A DNA stretch of 64,000 nucleotides from Roseomonas sp. HF4 (GTDB lineage Bacteria > Pseudomonadota > Alphaproteobacteria > Acetobacterales > Acetobacteraceae): contig NZ_STGD01000009.1 in the NCBI RefSeq assembly GCF_005222755.1, positions 62,001-126,000 of the forward strand, written 5' to 3'. The notes under the pieces were generated by a model. It did not search any database and was not told the DNA's origin. It worked only from the letters and a program-made list of their open reading frames with translations. The translations under genes were made by a program, and so were the position numbers. Of this stretch, positions 30,425 through 39,600 are shown piece after piece (position 1 is the stretch's first letter; each line of letters starts with the position of its first letter).

Positions 30425-31827
30425 TGAGCCAGGCGCTGCACATCCTGGCCGGCGCGGCACTGCCGCTGACCTTCTGGTGGCTGCTGAGGCGCGGCGCGGG
30501 CGCGCGGCTGTCGGCCTGGACGCTGCTGGATGGGGCGCCGGTTGCGGCGGCCTTCCTGGCGCTGCTGGCGCTGACGGCGCGGCCGGTGCTGGCCGGCGGG
30601 CTGGTCGGCGCCGCCTGCCTGCTGCTGGTGGTGGCCGACTGGGCGAAGCGCCGCACGCTGGGCGAGCCGCTGGTCTTCGCCGATGGCGGGCTGCTCGGCC
30701 AGGTGGCGCGGCATCCGCGCTTCTACCTGCCCTTCATCCCGCGCTGGGTGCTGGCGGCGGAGGCGGTGCTGGGCGCCGCCGCGCTTATCGCCGCGCTCGC
30801 GCTGGAGCCGCCGCTGGCGCTCGGCGAGGCCAGGCGGGCGGCGCTGCTGCTGGGCGCGGTCGTGGTCCTGGCGCCGGTGCTGCGCCCGCCCGTGCCGGCC
30901 GCCCTGGCGCGGGACCCGGCGCGGGATGCGATGGCCTTCGGGCCCTTCGCGACCTTCGCGCTGCATGCCCGCGTCGCGGCGCGCGAGCGGTCGGCGCGGC
31001 GCGCCGCGCATCCGCCGGCGCCCGCCATCGCGCGGCCGGGCGCGGCGCGGCCGCATCTCGTGCTGCTGCAGCTCGAATCCTTCTGCGATCCGCGGCGCTT
31101 CGGGCGCGCGCAGGCACTGCCGGCCTGGGATGCGCTGGGCGCGGCGGCGCTGCTGCGCGGACGGCTCGCGGTGCCGGGCTTCGGCGCCAATACGATGCGC
31201 ACGGAATTCGTGGTGCTGACGGGGCTTGCCGATGCCGCGCTCGGGCTCGACCGGCTGAACCCCTATTTCCGCTTCGCGCGCCGGCCGGTCGGCTCGCTGG
31301 CCTGGGCGCTGCGCGGCGCGGGCTGGAGCACGGCCTGCCTGCACCCGTTCGATGCGCGATTCTTCGGCCGCGACCGCGTGCTGCCCGCGCTTGGCTTCGA
31401 ACGCTTCCTGGCGGCGCCCGAGTTCGGGGACGCGCCGCGGGAGGGCGGGCTCGTCACCGATGCCGCGCTCGGGCAGCGCCTGGCGGAGGAACTCGCGGCG
31501 GCGTCCGGCCCCACGCTCCTCTACGCCATCAGCGTCGCGGCGCATGGCCCCTGGCCGGGACCCGACCCCGCCGCCGCCTGGGCCGCGCGCATGGCGGCGA
31601 CGGATGCGATGCTGGGCCGGCTGGCCGATGCGGCGCGCGGCATCGGCCGGCCGGTCGCGATCGCGGCCTTCGGCGACCACCGGCCGGCCCTGCCGGCGAT
31701 GCGAGGCGGCACGGACACGGACTTCCTGATCTGGCGGAGCGACCGGCCGGGGGAGGGCGCGCACCGCGACCTCGACGCCGCCGCCTTCCATGCGGCGGTG
31801 CGGGACGCGGTGCTGGCCGATGGCTGA
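30424..31827 (+). CDS. LtaS-like phosphoglycerol transferase / sulfatase-fold membrane protein
   Basis: A 467-residue protein with about five N-terminal membrane segments (first 160 residues) and a periplasmic sulfatase/alkaline-phosphatase-fold domain. Metal and nucleophile positions of the LtaS family are present: Glu in LLQLESF, the catalytic Thr in NTMRTEFVVLTG, and Asp-His in FGDHRP. LtaS/MdoB enzymes transfer phosphoglycerol from phosphatidylglycerol to glycans. Its place between capsule genes suggests phosphoglycerol decoration of the capsule or anchor. The rhizobial RkpI protein may be the counterpart. It overlaps the GNAT gene by 8 nt. Confidence 0.78.
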   Translation: MSQALHILAGAALPLTFWWLLRRGAGARLSAWTLLDGAPVAAAFLALLALTARPVLAGGLVGAACLLLVVADWAKRRTLGEPLVFADGGLLGQVARHPRFYLPFIPRWVLAAEAVLGAAALIAALALEPPLALGEARRAALLLGAVVVLAPVLRPPVPAALARDPARDAMAFGPFATFALHARVAARERSARRAAHPPAPAIARPGAARPHLVLLQLESFCDPRRFGRAQALPAWDALGAAALLRGRLAVPGFGANTMRTEFVVLTGLADAALGLDRLNPYFRFARRPVGSLAWALRGAGWSTACLHPFDARFFGRDRVLPALGFERFLAAPEFGDAPREGGLVTDAALGQRLAEELAAASGPTLLYAISVAAHGPWPGPDPAAAWAARMAATDAMLGRLADAARGIGRPVAIAAFGDHRPALPAMRGGTDTDFLIWRSDRPGEGAHRDLDAAAFHAAVRDAVLADG

Positions 31828-32380
31828 CCCGTTGGCCGCGACGCTCGCCGCCGCCTTCGCGGCCGACCCGCTGATGGCGCATGCGCTGCCCGACGCCGCG
31901 GCGCGCGCGCGGCGCCTGCCCCGGCTGTTCGGCGCCGTGCTGCGCGCGTGTCGCGTCGCCGGCGGCGTCGCGGCGGTCGGCGATGGCGCCGCGGTCGCCG
32001 GCTGGCGGCGCGGCGACGCGGTGCCCGCGCCGGCCGCGCTGCTGCTGCGCTCGGGCCTGGTCCTGGCGCCCGCGCTCATCGGCCCCGGGGCGACGCGCCG
32101 GCTGATGGCGCAGGAGAGCGCCTGCGAGGCCGCCATCCGCGAGGGCTTCGGCGCCGCGCCCTTCGCCTATCTCTGGGCGATCGGCGTGGCGCCGGCGCGG
32201 CAGGGGCAGGGGCTGGGCGCCGAGATGCTGACGCAGGCGCTCGCCGCCCTGCCCGACCGCCGCTGGGTGCTGAAGACCGAGCGCGAGGAGGTGCTGCCCT
32301 TCTACGCCCGCGCGGGCTTCGCGCCCGTCCGGCGCATCACGCCGGAGGGCGGCATCCCGGCGATCATCCTGGCGCGGTGA
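31820..32380 (+). CDS. GNAT-family N-acetyltransferase
   Basis: A 186-residue GNAT protein. The acetyl-CoA loop is VAPARQGQGLGAEML, followed by KTEREEVLPFYARAGFAPV. It lies last in the rightward capsule arm and overlaps the end of the convergent oxoamine-synthase gene by 17 bases. It could acetylate a capsule sugar or the amino-lipid intermediate, but nothing in the sequence gives the substrate. Confidence 0.82.
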   Translation: MADPLAATLAAAFAADPLMAHALPDAAARARRLPRLFGAVLRACRVAGGVAAVGDGAAVAGWRRGDAVPAPAALLLRSGLVLAPALIGPGATRRLMAQESACEAAIREGFGAAPFAYLWAIGVAPARQGQGLGAEMLTQALAALPDRRWVLKTEREEVLPFYARAGFAPVRRITPEGGIPAIILAR

Positions 32381-33683
32381 CCTCGGCCGGGCGGGCGCCC
32401 GCCATCGCGGCCGCCAGCGCGGCCACGGTCGCGCGCAGCTGCGCCTCCGTATGCTCGGACGACAGGAAGAAGCGCAGCCGTGCCGCGCTGTCCGGCACCG
32501 CGGGGTAGAGGATGGGCTGCACGTTGATGCCGGCTTCGAACAGCGCCTGCGACAGCCGCGCCGCGGCCACCGAGGACCCCACGATGACCGGCACGATGGC
32601 CAGCCCCGCCGAGGTGCCGGTGTCGAGCCCGGCCTCGCGCGCGAGCCGCCGGAACAGCGCGGCATTTCCCTGCAGCCGCGCGACGCGCTCCGGCTCCGCG
32701 TGCAGGATGCGCAGCGATTCCAGCGCCGCCGCCGCCAGGGCGGGCGCGAGGCCCACGGAATAGACGAAGCCTGGCGCGGAATGCTTGAGCCAGGCGACGA
32801 GGTCGGCGTTGCCCGCGATGTAGCCGCCGCAGCCCGACAGCGTCTTGGACAGCGTGCCCATCCAGATGTCGACTTCGCGCGCATCGACGCCGAAATGCTC
32901 GTGGATGCCGCGGCCGGCCGCGCCGACCACGCCCATGCCGTGCGCCTCGTCGACCATGAGCCAGGCGTCGTGGCGGCGCGCCAGCTCGATGAAGCGGGGC
33001 AGGTCGGGGATGTCGCCGTCCATCGAGTAGTGGCCCTCGATGACCACGAGCGCGCGCCGCGCGCCGCGCCGCGCGGCGGCCAGTTCGCGTTCCGCCGCGC
33101 GCCAGTCGTTGTGCGCGAAGGCGATGCGCCGCGCACCCGACAGCCGCGCGCCCTCGGCGCAGGAATTGTGGATGGCGGCATCGTGCAGGATCAGGTCGCG
33201 CGGCCCCATCAGGTGGCCGAGCACCGTCACGTTCGTCGCGTGGCCCGACACGAAGGCGAGTGCGGCATCGACGCCGTAATGCGCCGCGAGCGCCGCCTCC
33301 AGCTGCCCGTGCACGGGCCTTTCGCCCGAGACCATGCGCGACGCCGAGGCCGAGACGCCGTGCCGCGCCATCGCCGCGCGCGCCGCCGCGATGACGCGCG
33401 CATCCCCGTTCAGGCCGAGGTAGTTGTACGACCCGAAATTGATGACCTCGCGGTTGCCGATCACGCTGGTCGCGCCGGCGATGCCCTCATGCGGGCGGAA
33501 GAAGGGGTTCTCGAGGCCGAGCGCGCCGGCGGCCTCGCGGATCATCTCCATGTCGCGCTGGCCGGGCAGTTCGCGGAAGGCGCGCGCGGCGCCGGGCGCG
33601 GGTCCCGCGTCTTCCTTCCGCTTCGACAGGCGCTGCAGCAGCGCGAGCCGCGCGGTGGCCGACAGGCCGAAGCCCTGGCTCAT
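32364..33683 (-). CDS. Alpha-oxoamine synthase (KBL/SPT/BioF family, RkpG-like)
   Basis: A 439-residue PLP enzyme of the alpha-oxoamine synthase family, which condenses an acyl thioester with an amino acid with loss of CO2. The PLP lysine is in GTLSKTLSGCGG, and other family marks are NYLGL, SGHATNV and DEAHGMGVVG. The N-terminus carries about 60 extra residues compared with BioF. Its ATG overlaps the PKS stop (ATGA), so it probably takes the PKS acyl-ACP product directly. Serine palmitoyltransferase, BioF and KBL share the fold; context favours a sphingoid-base-like product over biotin. Confidence 0.88.
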   Translation of the reverse strand: MSQGFGLSATARLALLQRLSKRKEDAGPAPGAARAFRELPGQRDMEMIREAAGALGLENPFFRPHEGIAGATSVIGNREVINFGSYNYLGLNGDARVIAAARAAMARHGVSASASRMVSGERPVHGQLEAALAAHYGVDAALAFVSGHATNVTVLGHLMGPRDLILHDAAIHNSCAEGARLSGARRIAFAHNDWRAAERELAAARRGARRALVVIEGHYSMDGDIPDLPRFIELARRHDAWLMVDEAHGMGVVGAAGRGIHEHFGVDAREVDIWMGTLSKTLSGCGGYIAGNADLVAWLKHSAPGFVYSVGLAPALAAAALESLRILHAEPERVARLQGNAALFRRLAREAGLDTGTSAGLAIVPVIVGSSVAAARLSQALFEAGINVQPILYPAVPDSAARLRFFLSSEHTEAQLRATVAALAAAMAGARPAEVTAPG

Positions 33684-36600
33684 TCCCCGGCCTCCACCAC
33701 GGCGGGTTCGTAGGCTTCCATCAGCGCCTGCACCGCCTCGTCCGTCCTGTCCTCAAGCACCACGCCGGCGATGCGGTTGGCAAGCACGGCGAGGGTGAGG
33801 TCCTCGGTCACGGCGGCGAGGGGCACCTGCACGCCGAGCCGTCGCTCCAGCGCCATGCGCAACTCGAGCCCGCCCAGGCTGTCGAGCCCGAGCCCCGCCA
33901 CCGGCGCATCGGCGCCTACGCTGCCGGCTGGCAGGCGGAGGATGCGCGCGATCTCCTCCTGCGCCAGGCGCAGCAGGCGGGCGCGCGCTTCCTCGGGCGG
34001 CAGGGCGCGCAGTTCTGCGCGCAGCTCCGCACCCTCCGCCGCCAACTCGGGCGCCGCGCGCACCGCGGCATAGGCGGGTTCGCGCAGGATCGGCAGCGCG
34101 GCGGACAGCCCGCCCCAGGCGACGCGCGCGAGGTGCACGACCGGCACCCCGGCGCCGAGCAGCGCGGGCAGCGCGGCCAGCGCCTCCTCGGCCGGCATCG
34201 GGGCGACGCCGGTGCGGCGTTCCAGCGTCTCGGCGGTCGCGGCGTCGCGCGCCAGCACGCCGGCATCGGCGATCGGCCCCCAGCCGACGGCCAGCGCCAC
34301 GCGCCCGTCCGCATGGCGGCGCCGCGCGATTGCCTCGAGCGCGGCATTGGCGGCGACGTAGTTCGCCTGGCCCGGATTGCCGAAGGCCGTGGTGGCCGAG
34401 GAGAACAGCAGGAACAGATGCAGCGGGTCCTCGCGCGTCAGCGCGTCCAGATGCTCCGCCGCCCGTTCCTTGGGGTCGAGCGCGACCGCGAAGCGCGCCG
34501 CGTCCATCGTCGCCGAGGCACCGTCGGCGAAGGCGGCGGCGGCATGCACCACGCCGCGGATCGGCGGGCCCTCGCGCCGCAGCCGCGCAAGCAGCGCCGC
34601 CAGCGCGGCATGGTCGGCCGCGTCGCAGGCCTCGATGCGGACGCGCGCGCCGAGCGCGGCCAGCCGCCGCTCCGCCGCCGCCGCGCCGGGCGTCGCGACG
34701 CCGCGGCGCGAGACGAGCACGACATGCGCCGCACCGTTCGCCGCGAGCCAGGTCGCGCAGGCCAGCCCGAAGCCCTGGGTCCCGCCGATGATCACGTAGG
34801 TGCCACCGGCCTCCGGCGCCCAGGCCGGCGCGGCGGCGCCGGTGGCGGCCGGCGGGCGGATCACGAGCTTGCCGATATGGGCGGAGGCCTGCAGGCGGCG
34901 GAAGGCGGCCTCGGCCTCCTCCGGCGCGAAGACCGCGTGCGGCAGCGGCAGCAGCGCCCCTTCGGCCAGCCGCGCCGCGATGTCCGCCAGCAGCGCCTGC
35001 GCGAGTTCGGGCTTCGCGCGCGGCAGCGCATCCGCATCCACCGCGAAGTAGGACACGTTGCGCCTGAGCGGCCGGAGCGCCGCGCGCCGGTTCTCGACGA
35101 AGTCGCGCTTGCCGAGTTCGATGAACCGCCCGAAGGGCGCCATCAGCCCGAGGGTGCGCTCCATCGCCTCCCCGGCCAGGGAATTCAGCGCGACATCGAC
35201 GCCATCGGGCCAGGCTGCGCGGAGCACGTCGGCGAAGCCGGCGTCGCGGCTGTCGAGCACGATCTCCGCCCCCGCCAGGCGCAGGAAGGCGCGCTTCTCG
35301 GCGCTGCCCGCCGTGGCCGCGACGCGCGCGCCCGCCGCCAGCGCCACCTGCAGTGCGGCAAGGCCGACGCCGCCTGCTCCGCCATGGATCAGCACGCGTT
35401 CCCCGGGGCGGATCCGCGCCAGTGTCTCGAGCGCATAGGCCGCGGTCAGGAAGGCGACGGGCACGGTGGCCGCCGCCTCGGGCGACAGGCCGTCCGGCAG
35501 CGGTGCCAGCGCCTCGGCGCGCGTCAGGGCGTGGGATGCGAAGGCGGCGGGGGCGAAGCCGAACACCGCCTGGCCCGGCCGGAGGGCGACGCCCGGCCCC
35601 ACGGCCTCCACCACGCCCGCGCATTCCATGCCGAGCGTCGGGCCGGCGAAGCCGTCCATCAGCGCGTCCTCGGGCAGCAGGCCCTGCGCCCACATCAGGT
35701 CGCGGAAATTCAGACCGGCAGCGAGCACGCGAAGCCGCACCTCCCCCGCGCCGGGTGCGGGCAGGGCGGGCTGCGGCGCCCAGCCAAGCGTGCCGATCTG
35801 GCCTGGCTGGCCGATCGCGAGCCGCGCCGCGCCGGACGCGGGCGCCGCCGGCAGGCCGGGCAGCAGGCGCGGCACGCGGCGCGACCCGGCCGAGATCTCG
35901 ACCTCCGGCGTCGCCGCGCCCAGTTCGGCCGCGAGCCGCCGCGCCGCCGCCTCCGGCCCGAGCGCCGGGTCCAGGGTGATGCGCCGGGGCGCCAGGCCCG
36001 GAATTTCGTTCGCCAGCACGCGGCCGAGGCCCGCCAGCGCACCCGCCGCGGCCGGCGTGCCGGCGCCGACCAGCACGAAGCCGGATGCCGCGCCGTCCGA
36101 CGCCTCGGCCAGGCGGGTCGCGGCGGCGAGCGTCCCGGGCAGCGGGTCGTCGGCGGCCAGCACGACGACCAGGCTGCCCTGGAGGTCGCGCGGGGCCGGC
36201 GTCGCGGCCAGCGCCTGCTGCTGCACCCGGTGGCCTTCGGCGCGCAGCGCGGCCTCCAGCGCCGCCGCAAGCGGCATCGCTCCCGGCGTGGCGGCGAGCA
36301 GGACGCGCCGCGGCGCGGCCGCCACCGGCAGCACGAGCGACGGCGCGCGCGTCGCGAGCAGCAGGGCGGGCCAGGGCGCGGCCGAGAGCGGCAGTGCCTC
36401 CGGCGCTTCGAACCCGGCTTCCGACAATGCGTGGCGCCAGGTGACGGCGTCGGGCAGCGCGCCCTCGCCACTCGCCCACCAGGCGGGATCCTGGCCGCAG
36501 GCGAAGTCCCAGAGGCGGCCGGGCGCGGGCTCGGCCAGGAGCACGAGCCCGCCCGGCGCGGCGAGGCCCCGCAGCGACCGCGCCAGCGCTGTGCCGTGCC

Positions 36601-39600
36601 GCTGCCGCGCACCGGCCGCGAGGCCGATCACGAGGTCGGCCGGCTCCCCCTGCGGCGCGTCCGGCGCGGTCCAGAGCAGGTCGATCCCCTCGGCGGCCAG
36701 CGGCGCTGCGCCGGCCCGCGCGTCCCCGGACGCGCGATACGCGACCTGCCGGCCGCTGGCGGCCAGCGCCGCCAGGGCGCGGCGCGTCAGCGCGCCGCCG
36801 GCGCCCAGTTCCAGGACGCGGAGCGGCCGCCCTTCCGGCCAGGCGGCGGCAAGCGCGCCGATCGCGGCGGCCATCACCTCGGCCAGCCGCTCGAAGGCGC
36901 CGCTGTCGGGCGGCTGCGGGGCGGCGGCGACGGCCTCCCCGGCCAGCGCGGCGGGCAGCGTCTCTGCCGCGCGGGCGAGCCACGCCATGTCGAGCGCGAG
37001 GCGCGGCTGTTCGGCCAGCACCGCGCGCCAGATCCCGGCCGGAGGCGGCAAGGGCTGGCCCTCGGCGACGCGCCAGCCGGCGGCGGTTTCCTCGGCGAGG
37101 CCGGTTTCGGCCAGCGCGCGCCAGAGCGCCTGGCGGTAGGGCCCGGCCAGCGGCGGCGCCGCGGGCAGCGCGGCCAGGGCGGCGGCGGCGGCGAAGCCTT
37201 CCAGCAGCAGCGCCGCCTCGGTCAGGTCGGCGGGGGCATCGGCGGCGCGGGCGGCTTCCAGCGCGGCGTCGGCGTCGGCCGGCGCGGCGGTGGCGGGCAG
37301 CGGCGGCGCCGGCACGGGGTCGAGCCGGAAGGCCATGCCGGCCGTGCCCGCCCGGCCGGGCAGGGCCAACCGCTGCAGCCAGACATCGGCGCAGGTCGCG
37401 ACAAGCCCGCCCTCGGCATCGCGGAGCGCCAGGTCGGCGGCGAGGAAGCGCGTCCCGTGCCGGGTCACCGTCAGGTCGGCGGTGGCCGGCAGCGCGGCGC
37501 CGCGGCGGGCGGCCAGCCGGCCGATCCGTACGGGCACGAGGCTCTCGCCCGCGTCCCGCGCGGCGCCGGCGAGCAGCGCGACCAGACCCTGCAGCGCGCC
37601 GTCGAGCAGCACGGGATGAAGAAGGAAACCGTCCGGCTGCGGCGCCGTCTCGGGCAGGCGGAGCATCACGCGGCCCGCTTGCGTCCCGGCCAGCACGCGC
37701 TCCACCGGCCGGAAGGCCGGTCCATAGTCGAGGCCGCAGCGGGCGGCCAGCGCCACCACCTCGACCCCCGGCACCTCGCGCCCGCCCGGCGCTGACGGCG
37801 CGGGCGCGGGGGGCAGGCGGGGCAGCGCGCCGATCCGCGCGCGCGCGGCCGGGCTCCAGGGTTCCTCTGCCAGGCGACGGCGGCTGTCGAGGGCGAAGGC
37901 GCCCTCGGCATCGGCGGTGACGCGGGTCTCGCGGCCGCGCCCGGGCTCGATCGGGACGGGGCGGAGGATGGCGAGGTCCGTGACCTCGAGCACGGCCGCG
38001 TCGGGGTGCAGCGCGGCAGCGGCGGCGAGCGCCATCTCCGCCATGGCGGCGGCGGGCAGCACCACCTCCCCCAGCAGCCGGTGGTCGTCGAGCCAGGGGT
38101 CGAGCGCGGCATCGAGCAGGCCGTGCCAGCGCCCGGGCTCGGCGCCGGCGCGGATGCCGAGCAGCCTGTGGTCGCGCTGCGGGTCGGTCAGCCGCGCGCT
38201 CTCGACCGTGCGGGGGAACCAGATGTGGGTCCGCGCGAAGGGCGTGAGCGGCAGGTCGCGCGCGGCGGCGCCCGCGAAGGGTTTCGCCCCGCGCGGGTCG
38301 GCGCCGCGCGCCGTGGCGCGGTCGGCGATGGCGGGGAACGGGTCGCCGGCCGCGTCCCGGCGCGTGAGGCTCGCCAGGATCGCGGCCTCGACCCCGTCCT
38401 CGCGCAGGCTCTCGCGCAGGTAGGATTGCAGGACGGGCGCGGGGCCGATCTCGAGGAAAAGGCGCGCGCCGGTGGCGGCGGCGGCGCGCGCGGCGTCGCC
38501 GAAGCGGACGGGCGCGCGCAGGTTCCGCCACCAGTAGGCGGCGCCCGCGTCCCGGCCATCCAGCACCGCGCCATCGACCGAGGAGACCATGGGCAGCCGC
38601 CCGGCCTGTGTCGCCAGCGCCGCGAGGTCGGCCAGCAGCGCGTCGCGCACCGGCTCCATCGCCGCGGCGTGGAAGGCGTAGTCGAGGTCGAGCGGCACGG
38701 CGCTGATGCGCGCCTCCCCCGCCGCGGCGCAGAGCCGTTCGATGGCCGCCGCCGGGCCGGCCACGGTGATCGCGGCGGGGCCGTTCACGGCGGCGATCTC
38801 GAGCCCCGGCCCGGCGGCGGCGAGCAGCGGTTCCGCCTCGGCCGGTGAGCACCCGATCGCGGCCATGCGCCCGGCGCCGCGCGTCGCGTGCTGGTGGCGG
38901 CTGCGCGCGACGATCAGCCGCGCGGCCTCCTCCATCGGCAGGATGCCGGCGCACCAGGCGGCCGCGACCTCGCCGACGGAATGGCCGAGCACGATTCCGG
39001 GCACGATGCCGTGTTCCGCCAGCGCGCCGACCACGCCCGCCTGCACGGCGAACAGCAGCGGCTGCGCGACGTCGGTGGCGGCGAGCGCCTCGGCGCCGAC
39101 GCCCCGCCGGAGCAGCGCATGGGGCGACCAGCCGAGCAGCGGCGCCAGCGCGCGGTCCGCCTTGCGGAGCGCGGCGCGGAAGGCGGGCGAGGCCGCCAGC
39201 GCCGCCTGCGCCATGCCGGCATGCTGCGCGCCGTTGCCGGAAAAGACGAAGGCGAGGCCGCCGCGCACGGCCTCCCCCTGCTCGGAGCCGGGCACGGCGG
39301 TCCCCGCCTGCCAGGCGGTGATCGCGCCGGCCAGCGCATCGCCGTCGGCGCCGCGCAGCACGAGCCGATGTGGCGCGAGGTCGCGGTTGCGCGCCACGCC
39401 GCGCGCGAGCATCGCGCAGCGCGCCGCATCGGTGCCGGGCAGGCGGTCGCGCCAGCGTGCCGCGAGCAGGCGAAGCTGCGCCTCGGACCGCGCCGAGAGG
39501 ATCAGCGGGGGCAGGCCGCGGCCCGGCGCGGGCCGTCGCACCGCGGCCTCCGGCGCGCGGCCCAGAAGCACGGTCGCGTTGGTGCCGCCGAAGCCGAAGG

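Noticed and set aside
32364-33683. BioF (biotin synthesis) as the identity of the oxoamine synthase
   Set aside because: No other bio genes are adjacent, the N-terminus is longer than in BioF, and it overlaps a PKS that lacks a release domain.
34133-37795. 1220-codon plus-strand frame opposite the PKS
   Set aside because: Composition is Arg/Gly/His-rich with no domain pattern. The opposite strand has complete PKS motifs.
33753-38954. 1733-codon second minus-strand frame within the PKS
   Set aside because: An out-of-frame Arg/Gly/Ala-rich shadow of the PKS, with no conserved motif.
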